A DNA stretch of 64,000 nt from Cytophagales bacterium (GTDB lineage Bacteria; Bacteroidota; Bacteroidia; Cytophagales; Cyclobacteriaceae), in NCBI GenBank assembly GCA_017303805.1, contig JAFLBQ010000005.1, positions 310,001 to 374,000 of the forward strand. The letters are read 5' to 3'. The notes under the pieces are model-generated. The model was not told the origin of the DNA. It did no database searches and saw only the letters and a program-made list of their open reading frames with translations. The translations under genes were made by a program, and so were the position numbers. Below are positions 1-8,448 of this stretch, one piece after another (within the stretch, counting starts at the first letter, position 1; each line of letters opens with the position of its first letter).

Positions 1-470
1 AAAAAGTAGTTTGATAAGAATGCGATGAGAATACCAAATACAATATTGAATTGGTACATGGCTACCAGCCTTCCACGAATGTTGGCCGTAGAAATTTCTG
101 CAATGTAGGTAGGCGCAGCTACTGACGATACCCCAACACCCAGGCCACCAATAAACCGAAAGAAGGAAAAAGTATAAGGATCGGTAGCCAATGCAGAGCC
201 AATCGCGCTGATACTATAAAGGGCACCTATCCACAGCAGAATTTTTTTACGACCGTATTTTTCGGTAGGCGCTCCGCCAAACAGTGCCCCTAACACTGTT
301 CCCCACAGGGCCATAGACATAATAAAAAAGCCATGAAACAAGGGTGATGTTTGCCATAAAAGTTTGATGGGCTGGTTAGCACCGGAGATCACCACGGTAT
401 CAAATCCAAAAAGAAAGCCGGCCATGGCCGCTACAACCGAATTAAGTAAAGTGTATTGACGGGCATTCAT
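1..470 (-). CDS. MFS sugar porter family transporter (3' end outside window)
   Basis: The N-terminal 156 residues or so of a major facilitator permease, read from an ATG at 470 and running off the window edge, so the C-terminal half is not seen. Visible: a first membrane helix ending in FLFGFDTVVISGA, the loop signature YGRKK between helices 2 and 3, and PTYIAEIS followed by RGR after helix 4, which are sugar porter signatures (GRR/K and PESPR-like regions). Likely imports a sugar with protons or sodium across the inner membrane; the substrate cannot be told. It starts 19 nt after the pyrE stop on the same strand and is probably cotranscribed with pyrE. Confidence 0.85.
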   Translation of the reverse strand, partial: MNARQYTLLNSVVAAMAGFLFGFDTVVISGANQPIKLLWQTSPLFHGFFIMSMALWGTVLGALFGGAPTEKYGRKKILLWIGALYSISAIGSALATDPYTFSFFRFIGGLGVGVSSVAAPTYIAEISTANIRGRLVAMYQFNIVFGILIAFLSNYF

Positions 471-489
471 AGTTGTAAGGCGGGTTTGG

Positions 490-1131
490 TTATTTCCAGT
501 TGGCGGGGTCTAATCGCCACGACTTAACATAGATTAACTGATCTTCGTCCAGGTAGCGGTTACGAACCGCTTCGGTAAGTAAGTGATTAAAATCGCTGAG
601 GCATACCAGCGGTATTTTCGCTTCGGTAAAATTTTTTGTGGCAGTATCAAAACCGTAGGTAAAAATGGCAGCCATGCCTTCTACCCGGCCGCCAGCTTGC
701 TGCACGGCCTGAGCCGCCTTAAGCGAACTGCCACCGGTAGAAATTAAATCTTCAACTAAAACCACGCGGGTTCCTTTATCAAGCTTGCCCTCAATCTGGT
801 TGCCCATGCCATGTTCTTTTGGCTTTGGTCGAACATAAATAAAAGGTAGCCCGAGTAAGTCGGCTACCAATGCCCCCTGCGGAATGCCTGCAGTGGCAAC
901 TCCGGCAATGCACTCGGTGCCATTAAAATGCAAGGCTATAGTTTCTGCCAGCCGGTCTTTAATATAGGTGCGGATGTGAGGGAATGATAAAGCCAGTCGG
1001 TTGTCGCAATAAATGGGCGATTTCCAGCCCGAACTCCAGGTGAAGGGTTGCTTGTAATTAATTTTTATGGCCCCTATTTCAAGAAGTTTAGCGGCAACCG
1101 GGCCTGCGGTTATTGTATCGATTGTTACCAT
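490..1131 (-). CDS. pyrE: orotate phosphoribosyltransferase
   Basis: Converts orotate and PRPP to orotidine 5'-phosphate in de novo pyrimidine synthesis (cytoplasm). The 213-residue protein has the type I PRTase PRPP-binding motif VVLVEDLISTGGSS at about residues 123-136 and the flexible loop RPKPKEHGMGNQIEG at 101-115. Length matches the family. The open frame extends upstream to 1347, but that extension overlaps the divergent Nudix gene and looks nothing like PyrE, so the ATG at 1131 is chosen. Divergent from the Nudix gene at 1232, with a 100-nt shared intergenic region; followed by the sugar porter. Confidence 0.96.
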   Translation of the reverse strand: MVTIDTITAGPVAAKLLEIGAIKINYKQPFTWSSGWKSPIYCDNRLALSFPHIRTYIKDRLAETIALHFNGTECIAGVATAGIPQGALVADLLGLPFIYVRPKPKEHGMGNQIEGKLDKGTRVVLVEDLISTGGSSLKAAQAVQQAGGRVEGMAAIFTYGFDTATKNFTEAKIPLVCLSDFNHLLTEAVRNRYLDEDQLIYVKSWRLDPANWK

Positions 1132-1231
1132 AAGATGCAAGGTATTGATAATGCTACGATTTTGCCTAAGAGGGTTGATTGATTGCAAATAATTTATGTT
1201 TTTGCAGACAGGAACCGGTCTTAACGGTTGT

Positions 1232-1912
1232 ATGAATTTATTTGTAAACGACATTCCCATCCGCATTTTAAAGCCTGGCCAGGAGCCACCGGCCGGCCAT
1301 ATTAACTTTGAAATTGATGCGGCAGCAGAAGCGCTTACCAAAGCCAAGCTTTTTCACCACGTATGGCTTAAAAATTTAAGCATTGAAGATTTTAACCAGG
1401 TACTGGATCTTATTACCACCAAAGTACCAACTAACCTTTTTTCAGTTTATGTTTCGGTTGCCGATTACGGTGCCTTAAAACAAGCGCTGCGCAACAAGTA
1501 TAAAATAGTGAAGGCAGCCGGGGGCCTGGTGCGCAAGAAAGATAAGGTGTTAATGATTTACCGGATGAAGAAATGGGATTTGCCCAAAGGTAAAAAGGAA
1601 TCGGGCGAGCGGTACCGGCAAACGGCTGTGCGCGAAGTGGAGGAAGAATGTAACATGACGGTGAAAATTGGCAAACGGATTTGTACCACATGGCATACCT
1701 ACACCATGAATAAAAACAGCATGCTGAAAAAAACGCGGTGGTTTGTAATGGATGTAGTAGATGACTCGCGCAGCAAGCCCAGCCTGGAAGAAGATATTGA
1801 AGAATTGCGCTGGATGACTCAAAAGGAAGTGTACCACGCGTTGGAAAACTCTTACAAATCCATCCGGTTTGTGTTTGAAGAATACTATCGCAAAACGGAG
1901 AAAGTTTCTTAA
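1232..1912 (+). CDS. Nudix hydrolase with N-terminal extension
   Basis: Hydrolase of a nucleoside diphosphate linked to another moiety; substrate unknown. The Nudix box lies at residues 120-140: G-x5-E-x7-REVEEE, with cysteine where the consensus has the last glycine. About 95 residues precede the Nudix fold (residues 1-95), an extension seen in Bacteroidota Nudix proteins encoded next to pyrE. An in-frame ATG at 1196 exists, but the ATG at 1232 gives the plausible N terminus MNLFVND. Convergent with coaD, 5 nt apart. Confidence 0.88.
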   Translation: MNLFVNDIPIRILKPGQEPPAGHINFEIDAAAEALTKAKLFHHVWLKNLSIEDFNQVLDLITTKVPTNLFSVYVSVADYGALKQALRNKYKIVKAAGGLVRKKDKVLMIYRMKKWDLPKGKKESGERYRQTAVREVEEECNMTVKIGKRICTTWHTYTMNKNSMLKKTRWFVMDVVDDSRSKPSLEEDIEELRWMTQKEVYHALENSYKSIRFVFEEYYRKTEKVS

Positions 1913-1917
1913 CCCCC

Positions 1918-2373
1918 TTAGATTTGGTAAGGTAACAGCGAAGAAACATCGCCCTTGTAGCGGTGTACTTCGCGTATAATACTTGAGCTGATAGCGGCAA
2001 ATGCGGGCGAGGTAATTAAAAAAACCGATTCCAACTCGGGATTAAGTTGGCGGTTAACCTGCGCGATGCTGTTTTCATATTCAAAGTCGGTTGTGTTGCG
2101 CAGCCCTCTTAGCAAGTAGCGGGCACCGTTTCGTTTGGCAAATGCAGCGGTAAGTTCAGAGAATGTTTGCACACTGATGCGCGGTTCTTGCCGAAAGGTT
2201 TCCTGAATTTTTTCAACCATAAATTCGATGGGGAAGTAGCGCTGGCTTTTTGTGCTGTTGTAACCAATGGCCACAATTATCTCATCAAATAAGGCAAGGC
2301 CGCGCAGCACAATATCCTGATGACCCTTGGTAAAAGGATCGAACGAACCTGGGAAGATTGCAATGCGTTTCAT
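1918..2373 (-). CDS. coaD: pantetheine-phosphate adenylyltransferase
   Basis: Transfers AMP from ATP to 4'-phosphopantetheine, the penultimate step of coenzyme A synthesis. The 151-residue protein carries GSFDPFTKGH at residues 9-18 (nucleotidyltransferase T/HxGH motif), RGLRNTTDFEYE at 89-100 and ISSSIIRE at 128-135, all diagnostic of CoaD. Its ATG overlaps the stop of the DUF3822 gene by 4 nt, so the two are probably translationally coupled. Confidence 0.97.
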   Translation of the reverse strand: MKRIAIFPGSFDPFTKGHQDIVLRGLALFDEIIVAIGYNSTKSQRYFPIEFMVEKIQETFRQEPRISVQTFSELTAAFAKRNGARYLLRGLRNTTDFEYENSIAQVNRQLNPELESVFLITSPAFAAISSSIIREVHRYKGDVSSLLPYQI

Positions 2374-3257
2374 GGCTGAAGCAGGTAAATAGCATAGAGA
2401 TCAAAAAAGTGATGCTCTTGAATTTCATCGAAAAGGTAGCCGAATTTTAATGCCGGGGGCCGGCTGCCAAAGCCCACATTGCGGATGTACTTGATAAACT
2501 CCTGGTAGTGGGGTGAGTTTTTACCGATGTACCCCCACAACAATACCTGGCTGGTTTGTTGATCCATGCCCAGCCCTTTAAGTACAAGCATGATGTATTT
2601 AACATAGTCAGCGAATTGTTTTATCAGGAACTGGTTATAGTACAGTAACCGATCATCGGCAACAGCCAGTACGTGCAACTTAAAACGATCTACATAAATA
2701 TAGAGCGGATGTTGCTGTGGCTGTGCGCTGGCTAGTACACCTTCTATTAGTGCAGCAGATTGATGCACAAACGATAGCCGCGTGTTGCCGTATAAGTTTT
2801 GAAGCCAGGCTACCAACTCTTTCTGCACGGCAAAAACGGTTACTACTTCGGCCCGCTGGTTGCGGCACACATATACATCTTCTTTGGTTGCATCCAGCGG
2901 TGCATTAAAGCGAAGGTATTCGGTTGTTGCTTCGGGTAAGAAGAGGGCTTGCGGAACCTGTGCAAATTTTGAATGCTTAATGGAGATGCGTACTTCATTC
3001 CAGAAACCCGCCTGTAACACCGGGTGCACATCAAAAAGTTGCTGGTATTGTGCGGTAAGTTCGGCATGCGAACCCGAGTCGCCCAGTACATAATCCTCAA
3101 AAAACAACAGCCGGGCATTTTCGCCATCTACAATGGCAACCTGAAAATCTCTGATCCCAAGTTGAATTAATAATTTATACTGATGAATTTTTTCTTCATC
3201 GAAGCGATCATCTTTGATCTTCTTTATCAGCTTAAAACCGTGGGCTGTCGCTTGCAA
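2370..3257 (-). CDS. DUF3822 family protein
   Basis: A 295-residue protein that I recognise as DUF3822, a Bacteroidota family of unknown function found next to coaD. It has no signal peptide or membrane segment and looks cytoplasmic: alternating beta-rich stretches (residues 30-60, 95-130, 165-200) and a C-terminal helical part. The start used is a TTG at 3257, the first possible start after the preceding gene's stop (9 nt gap). The 4-nt overlap with coaD suggests a functional link to CoA synthesis or merely conserved operon structure. Confidence 0.8.
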   Translation of the reverse strand: MQATAHGFKLIKKIKDDRFDEEKIHQYKLLIQLGIRDFQVAIVDGENARLLFFEDYVLGDSGSHAELTAQYQQLFDVHPVLQAGFWNEVRISIKHSKFAQVPQALFLPEATTEYLRFNAPLDATKEDVYVCRNQRAEVVTVFAVQKELVAWLQNLYGNTRLSFVHQSAALIEGVLASAQPQQHPLYIYVDRFKLHVLAVADDRLLYYNQFLIKQFADYVKYIMLVLKGLGMDQQTSQVLLWGYIGKNSPHYQEFIKYIRNVGFGSRPPALKFGYLFDEIQEHHFFDLYAIYLLQP

Positions 3258-3266
3258 GGCACTGTA

Positions 3267-4073
3267 TTATTCCCAGTTACCGGAAGTAGAAACATCCTGG
3301 CGCGAACCGAAATGTAACGGCTTGCGGTTTTTGGCTTCATTCGTCTCTTTGCGGATAGGGTTAATCGGCTTAGGGTCTTTCACCTCAATCACCTGCACTT
3401 TGAGGCCACCTCTTTCTACAACACCTACATAAACTTCAAACTTCAGGTCGCTGCCGGGCACATTAGCCAGCGTGGAAAGATCTGTTTTAGGATCAAAAAT
3501 ATCTTCGGTAAGTGTAAGTAGTAGTTGACCTTTGGTTACTTCACTGCCATTTTTGATGGGCTCCAGCTTGGTAACAAGGCCTTGGTTTGCAAAGGGTGGT
3601 TCTTTCGATTGATCGCCAACTTTAATTACATAGCCTCTTTGGTTCTTAACAACCATATCGCCTTCTTTTACTTTAAAGCCCTGGAAAATTGCGTTGTCGG
3701 GTGCATTTACCGAGTGGTTTTTCTTAAAGATCCTATCGCGAGCTGACACATAGCCAAGGGTATCTACAAATACCTTTACTTCTTCAACCCCGTAAGCCTT
3801 TTGGGTAATTTCTTCTCTGCGTTGTATAATGGGTACTCTGCCGGTTTCAATAAACCGAACCAACGAATCCCAATTAGATGTATAGCGCTTGTTTACACTT
3901 TGAAATACGATTTCGGCTTCGCGGATAAGCTTTAGCTTCTCTACAATGGCGGCCTCTGTGGTATCAATCTTTGCCCGCTCGTTTATGGTTCCCTGCACGC
4001 TCCAGTAAAGCTTGTAGGCCAATCCAACACTTAGAATTAAAAGAATTACCGTTAAAATTTTAGTCAGGTTCAT
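3267..4073 (-). CDS. membrane-anchored hypothetical protein
   Basis: A 268-residue protein I do not recognise beyond similarity in layout to proteins encoded upstream of DUF3822-coaD in this phylum. Residues 5-25 form one hydrophobic helix (N-in anchor or uncleaved signal), followed by a charged, probably helical segment (30-85) and a periplasmic beta-rich region. The C-terminal 40 residues are basic and polar. First gene of a probable three-gene operon with DUF3822 and coaD. Confidence 0.7.
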   Translation of the reverse strand: MNLTKILTVILLILSVGLAYKLYWSVQGTINERAKIDTTEAAIVEKLKLIREAEIVFQSVNKRYTSNWDSLVRFIETGRVPIIQRREEITQKAYGVEEVKVFVDTLGYVSARDRIFKKNHSVNAPDNAIFQGFKVKEGDMVVKNQRGYVIKVGDQSKEPPFANQGLVTKLEPIKNGSEVTKGQLLLTLTEDIFDPKTDLSTLANVPGSDLKFEVYVGVVERGGLKVQVIEVKDPKPINPIRKETNEAKNRKPLHFGSRQDVSTSGNWE

Positions 4074-4093
4074 TTGGTTACAGGTTTAGCTTG

Positions 4094-4125
4094 CAAGTAT
4101 AAATATTTTATAGCGTTTTAAACAA
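4094..4125 (-). promoter_or_regulatory. candidate promoter for the hypothetical-DUF3822-coaD operon
   Basis: On the minus strand, TTG (4123-4125) and TATACTTG (4094-4101) are separated by 21 nt, close to the Bacteroidota consensus TTG...TAnnTTTG with one mismatch. The ATG at 4073 follows about 20 nt downstream. Confidence 0.4.
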
Positions 4126-4129
4126 CCAA

Positions 4130-4603
4130 TTATAACTTAAAATAGCCCCTTAAACTGGTAATCTGGGCCAGATTTGAAGCTTTTTTGAAAATTCCATGCA
4201 GGTGAGCAGCCGGCATTTTTCTTAACTCTGTTTCAGCGCAAAAACGTACCTCGCGCAGCATCTGGTTGGGGCCAAGTTCCGGGTCGATGCCAACCCGAAG
4301 GCTTCCACCCGTAATTTTTACCGCAAAGAATAGTTCGATTGCATGCAAAGGTTGCTTTATAAACTCGCAAGCAAATAAAAAGTCACTTATGGTTACTACT
4401 AAACCGGTCTCTTCGCCAAACTCTCGTACCAGCGCATCGGGGGCGCTTTCCCCAAACTGTATTCCCCCGCCCGGTGGTGCCCAGAAATGAGGCGTACCCA
4501 GGCCGGCATGGTCCGCCAGCAAGATTTTGTTTTCTTCTATGCAAATGCCGCAAACTCTTGCCCGCACTTGGTTTCCAAAAGTATGTTGAACCAGGCTCGT
4601 CAT
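4130..4603 (-). CDS. Nudix hydrolase
   Basis: Small (157 residues) Nudix phosphohydrolase. Complete Nudix box at residues 46-68: G-x5-E52-x7-R60-E61-x2-E64-E65-T-G67-L. The sequence APPGGGIQFGES before the box is typical of MutT/ADP-ribose pyrophosphatase-like enzymes, but substrate cannot be deduced. Divergent from the DUF1573 gene (84 nt between starts). Confidence 0.9.
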   Translation of the reverse strand: MTSLVQHTFGNQVRARVCGICIEENKILLADHAGLGTPHFWAPPGGGIQFGESAPDALVREFGEETGLVVTISDFLFACEFIKQPLHAIELFFAVKITGGSLRVGIDPELGPNQMLREVRFCAETELRKMPAAHLHGIFKKASNLAQITSLRGYFKL

Positions 4604-4616
4604 AATTGCGTTGAAA

Positions 4617-4651
4617 CAAAAGGTAAAGGTTATAAAATAATCTTAAGCCAA
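4617..4651 (-). promoter_or_regulatory. candidate promoter for the Nudix gene
   Basis: Minus strand TACCTTTTG (4617-4625), one extra T relative to TAnnTTTG, with TTG at 4649-4651 about 23 nt upstream. It sits 14 nt before the ATG at 4603. Confidence 0.35.
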
Positions 4652-4687
4652 GGTAGTTTAGTTTTACATAACCATACTTTAAAAGCG

Positions 4688-5086
4688 ATGATCCGACACG
4701 TGTTTTTGGCGGTGGTGGTACTGGGTGTACTGCCCGTGCAGGCGCAGGAGCCAGAGGTAAGCGGCCCGGTAATTACGTGGGAGAATCTGCGTTACGAGTT
4801 TGGCGATATAATTCAAGGCGAAAAAATTGAGCGCATCTTTCGGTTTACGAATACCGGAACGGCTGCACTGATTATAACTAATGTGGAGGTTACGTGCGGT
4901 TGCACGGTGCCTAAAGGCTGGCCGCGCGACCCGATTTTACCCGGGGCAAAAGGAGAGATAACAGTGGCATTTAACAGCACGGGCAAAATCGGCCGTCAAA
5001 ATAAAGTGGTTACCGTCACTTCTAATTCGGTCGGTACTACCAACCAGGTTATGATTATAGCCAATGTGTTGGAAAAGAAACAATAG
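4688..5086 (+). CDS. secreted DUF1573 domain protein
   Basis: A 132-residue exported protein: signal peptide at residues 1-20 (cleavage after VQAQ), then a DUF1573 immunoglobulin-like domain with the signature TCGCTVP around residue 75 and a final beta strand region VTVTSNS. DUF1573 proteins are common and uncharacterised in Bacteroidota. The frame is open back to 4487, but the upstream part overlaps the divergent Nudix gene and the signal peptide defines the ATG at 4688. Confidence 0.88.
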   Translation: MIRHVFLAVVVLGVLPVQAQEPEVSGPVITWENLRYEFGDIIQGEKIERIFRFTNTGTAALIITNVEVTCGCTVPKGWPRDPILPGAKGEITVAFNSTGKIGRQNKVVTVTSNSVGTTNQVMIIANVLEKKQ

Positions 5087-5164
5087 CCCTTACTGAAATA
5101 CCTTTGTTAGGATGATAGGCTTGATAGCTATGTTGCCAGATGGGAGATAGTGTTGAGTTAAAGA

Positions 5165-5545
5165 TTAATCTTTACGAAAAGCCGCTAACCCCAAATTTGC
5201 CCACCCGGCTAACAAGGCAACACCTCCTAATGGAGTAATCATTCCCAGCCAGGTTTTCCCCGTAAGGGCTAACACAAAAAGGCTGCCGCTGAAAAGTAAA
5301 ATGCCTGCACAGAAAAATTTTACAGCTACGGCCAGCGTGGGCGTTTGGTTGTGAAACTGCCAAATGCCGATACTCAGTAATGCGAAGGTGTGATAGAATA
5401 AATAGCGCGAAGCAAGTTCATACGTTTCAACCCGGTTGGCAGCTACCAACAGTGGCTTTAAGGCATGTGCACCAAATGCGCCTACCGCTACGGCTACAAA
5501 GCCAAAAACACTGGCAATAAGTAAGGTTTGTTTTGCTGGTTGCAT
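5165..5545 (-). CDS. DUF423 family membrane protein
   Basis: A 126-residue inner-membrane protein with four predicted helices (about residues 7-25, 45-63, 70-90, 97-118) and the family motif GAFGAHALK near residue 23. DUF423 (YgdD-like) function is unknown. Lies 3 nt after the YggS-like gene on the same strand, so probably cotranscribed with it. Confidence 0.9.
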   Translation of the reverse strand: MQPAKQTLLIASVFGFVAVAVGAFGAHALKPLLVAANRVETYELASRYLFYHTFALLSIGIWQFHNQTPTLAVAVKFFCAGILLFSGSLFVLALTGKTWLGMITPLGGVALLAGWANLGLAAFRKD

Positions 5546-5548
5546 CGT

Positions 5549-6229
5549 TTAATGATTGGGTGATTGCCGGGCTCCAAAAATAGAAGTACCAATTCGCACC
5601 AGGGTACTGCCTGCTTTTAATGCAAGCTTATAATCCGAACTCATACCCATCGATAATTCTTTCATGGAAACATTGGCGGGCAGTTCACGGTGTTGCAATT
5701 CCATAAACAGATTTTTCAGCGTTCGAAATTCCGATTCAATCTGATCTTCATTATCGGTAAGCGTGGCCATGCCCATTAAGCCGATAATGGTAACGGCTGG
5801 AAATTGATGTGACAGATCGGTGTGAAGAAATGTTTTTAGTTCCTGCGCGTCCCAACCAAACTTTGTTGCCTCGCGGGCAATGTGTACCTGCAGCAAACAG
5901 GGTATGCTCCGCTTGTTTTTAAGAGCTTGCCGGTTTATTTCTTCCAGCAATCGTGCAGAGTCCACCGAATGAATTAACGAAACGAACGGAGCGATATATT
6001 TTACTTTATTGGTTTGTAGATGACCAATCATGTGCCACTCAATATCGGGGGCAAGTTCTTTTTGTTTGGCGGCCATTTCCTGGGCCTTATTTTCGCCAAA
6101 CAATCGCTGCCCGGCCTGATAGGCTTCTGCAATGGCGGTTGTTGGTTGGGTCTTGCTTACCGCGATCAGGCGGCAGCCGGAAGTTTCCACTTCGGCTTTA
6201 TACCGGTTAATGTTATTTTTAATATCCAT
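5549..6229 (-). CDS. YggS-family pyridoxal phosphate homeostasis protein
   Basis: PLP-binding alanine-racemase-like barrel protein that keeps free PLP and amino-acid pools in balance; not itself a known enzyme. At 226 residues it is full length. Lys26 in VSKTQP is the expected PLP lysine; FGENKAQE, WHMIGHLQTNKVK, LMGM and MGMSSDYKLA followed by VRIGTSIFG are all family signatures. Divergent from the GH3-family gene with 51 nt between starts. Confidence 0.95.
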   Translation of the reverse strand: MDIKNNINRYKAEVETSGCRLIAVSKTQPTTAIAEAYQAGQRLFGENKAQEMAAKQKELAPDIEWHMIGHLQTNKVKYIAPFVSLIHSVDSARLLEEINRQALKNKRSIPCLLQVHIAREATKFGWDAQELKTFLHTDLSHQFPAVTIIGLMGMATLTDNEDQIESEFRTLKNLFMELQHRELPANVSMKELSMGMSSDYKLALKAGSTLVRIGTSIFGARQSPNH

Positions 6230-6280
6230 TTAATAATTTCGCCCGTTCTTAAGCGTAACTTTCAATTACTTCACAAAGGT

Positions 6281-7813
6281 ATGGCCATACTTGGAACGTT
6301 GCTCAAAAAGGGCATAAAACTTCGCGAAAGTCTTGATCAGGAATTTACTTCGCCCTTCGAGCTTCAGAAACAAGAATTAAAAAACCTGCTTATATCGGCC
6401 AGCCAAACCGAGTTTGGCAAATACTACAACTTCAACTCCATTCTTGCCGAGTTTCGGAAAAGCCACGATGTGTTTTATCAGGCTTATAAAAGCTCGGTGC
6501 CCATCCACGATTATACTAAAATCTATAAAGATTGGTGGCACCTTTCAGTAAAGGGTGCGAAAAATATTTGTTGGCCGGGACGCATCAAATACTTTGCGTT
6601 AAGCTCCGGTACCTCCGAAGCTTCGAGTAAACATATCCCGGTAACGAAGGAAATGACCAAGGCAATTCAGCGCACCAGCATTAGGCAGATTCTTACGCTT
6701 TCGAAATATGATTTACCACCCGAGGTGTTTGAAGCGGGGATTCTGATGATTGGCGGTAGCACCCATCTCAATCATAAAGGAAGTTTCTTTGAAGGAGACT
6801 TGAGCGGGATTCAGGCAGCCCGCTTGCCTTTTTGGTTTCAGCATTTTTACAAGCCCGGTAAAAAAATTGCCTCCACCCGAAACTGGGACGCAAAACTGAA
6901 CGAGATTGTACGCAAAGCAAAAGATTGGGACATTGGAATTATTGTTGGCGTACCTGCCTGGATTCAGATTTTGATAGAGAAGATTATTGAATACCACCAA
7001 GTACAGCACATTCATGAAATCTGGCCCAACATGCTTATCTATGTGCATGGTGGTGTGGCCATGGATCCGTACAGAAAGGGTTTTGAGAAATTGCTGGGCC
7101 GACCAATTTACTACATAGAAACCTACCTGGCCAGCGAAGGTTTTATTGCCTACCAGGCATTGCCCAGGCGCAAGTCAATGCGGTTGGTTTTAAACAATGG
7201 TATTTTTTATGAGTTTGTTCCCTTCGATGAGAAGAACTTTCATGCTACGGGCGAATTAAAACCCGAGGCCCAGGCTATTCTTATAGATCAGGTAGAAGAA
7301 GGGAAGGAGTATGCCCTGTTGCTTTCAACGTGTGCGGGGGCGTGGCGGTATTTAATTGGCGATGTAATTAAATTTGTTTCGATAGAAGAATCGGAAATTG
7401 TAATTACCGGAAGAACCAAACATTTTTTAAGCCTTTGTGGCGAGCATCTTTCTGTTGATAACATGAACAAAGCCATTGAACTGGTATCGGACGAGCTAAA
7501 CATTGAAATCCCGGAATTTACCGTGGCCGGCATTCCGCATCACTCGTTATTTGCACACCATTGGTTTATTGGCACCGATAGCACGGTGGATGCCGCTTAT
7601 TTAAAAGAACGGATCGACACGCATTTAAAAGAACTAAATGATGACTACGCTGTGGAGCGCAGCGCGGCCTTAAAAGAAGTTTTGGTTACCGTGTTACCCG
7701 TGCATAAATTTTATGATTGGCTCGAAGGAAAAGGAAAAGCTGGTGGCCAGAATAAATTTCCACGCGTAATGAAAAGTGGCCAGTTGGAAGAATGGACTCA
7801 ATTTATTTCCTGA
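6281..7813 (+). CDS. GH3 auxin-responsive promoter family protein (acyl-adenylate/amide ligase fold)
   Basis: A 510-residue member of the GH3 family, whose plant members adenylate a carboxylic acid and conjugate it to an amino acid. Motifs present: LSSGTSEASSK (P-loop-like ATP site, around residue 105), YIETYLASEG (around 275) and YLIGDVIKF (around 360), plus a C-terminal lobe ending at residue 510. Bacterial members are uncharacterised as far as I know. The open frame begins at 6020 but overlaps yggS; the ATG at 6281 gives the right family N terminus. Its stop overlaps or immediately precedes the LysE-type exporter start (TGATG), suggesting coupling. Confidence 0.87.
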   Translation: MAILGTLLKKGIKLRESLDQEFTSPFELQKQELKNLLISASQTEFGKYYNFNSILAEFRKSHDVFYQAYKSSVPIHDYTKIYKDWWHLSVKGAKNICWPGRIKYFALSSGTSEASSKHIPVTKEMTKAIQRTSIRQILTLSKYDLPPEVFEAGILMIGGSTHLNHKGSFFEGDLSGIQAARLPFWFQHFYKPGKKIASTRNWDAKLNEIVRKAKDWDIGIIVGVPAWIQILIEKIIEYHQVQHIHEIWPNMLIYVHGGVAMDPYRKGFEKLLGRPIYYIETYLASEGFIAYQALPRRKSMRLVLNNGIFYEFVPFDEKNFHATGELKPEAQAILIDQVEEGKEYALLLSTCAGAWRYLIGDVIKFVSIEESEIVITGRTKHFLSLCGEHLSVDNMNKAIELVSDELNIEIPEFTVAGIPHHSLFAHHWFIGTDSTVDAAYLKERIDTHLKELNDDYAVERSAALKEVLVTVLPVHKFYDWLEGKGKAGGQNKFPRVMKSGQLEEWTQFIS

Positions 7814-8448
7814 TGCACCTTTTACCGATTTTATTCAATGGCATAAAGATGGGGCTGGTACTTTCTGTACTGGTGGGCCCGGTTTTTTTTACCATTATTC
7901 AAACCAGTGTGGAACGTGGCTTCAAGAGCGGGGCGCTGGTTTCGCTAGGGGTTTCGGCCAGCGATATTTTGTACGTAACGGTATGTTACTTTGGCCTGGT
8001 TCAAATTCTGGACGAACCCCGTTTTAAACTTTACATGGCATACGGGGGTGCAATCATGCTGGTGCTTTTCGGGTTGTACCACCTGGTTATTAAGAGTAGA
8101 AAAATTTTTCAGTCTACAGGCAAGGTTACTGCCAAAAGCACGTATCAGTGTTTTATGAAAGGCTTCATCATTAACGGGCTTAGTCCCATGGTGCCCATTT
8201 TTTGGGTGGGAGCTATTGGTATTGCCTCGCTCGATTTTGGCTACTCGCACCACTATGAATTTATTTCGTTTTTTACAGTAGTGTTAATGACGGTGCTGGC
8301 TACCGATTTGCTAAAAGCTTACCTGGCTGGCCGGTTGCGGCAATTGGTAACGCAGCGTATGATGACCATCTTAAATATTGTAGTAGGTATTGGCTTGTTT
8401 GCTTTTGGAATAAGGTTATGGCTTATGGCCGGCAGTTTTCAATCCTGA
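7813..8448 (+). CDS. LysE/RhtB family exporter
   Basis: Inner-membrane amino-acid or metabolite exporter of 211 residues with about six helices. The N-terminal GLVLSVLVGPVFF and the later NGLSPMVPIFW are typical of LysE translocators. Two starts are possible: ATG 7792, overlapping the GH3-like gene by 22 nt, or ATG 7813 within the sequence TGATG. I prefer 7813 because stop-start junctions of this kind are common in coupled genes. Convergent with batA, overlapping by 10 nt. Substrate unknown; the upstream ligase may make it. Confidence 0.85.
   Translation: MHLLPILFNGIKMGLVLSVLVGPVFFTIIQTSVERGFKSGALVSLGVSASDILYVTVCYFGLVQILDEPRFKLYMAYGGAIMLVLFGLYHLVIKSRKIFQSTGKVTAKSTYQCFMKGFIINGLSPMVPIFWVGAIGIASLDFGYSHHYEFISFFTVVLMTVLATDLLKAYLAGRLRQLVTQRMMTILNIVVGIGLFAFGIRLWLMAGSFQS

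Noticed and set aside
1431..2000. Minus-strand frame of 189 codons opposite the Nudix gene
   Set aside because: It overlaps a well supported Nudix gene and coaD and has no recognisable domain; the frame is a shadow.
5099..5106. TACCTTTG box on the plus strand after the DUF1573 gene
   Set aside because: No plus-strand gene follows for over 1 kb (the next plus gene starts at 6281 with its own upstream region); probably chance.
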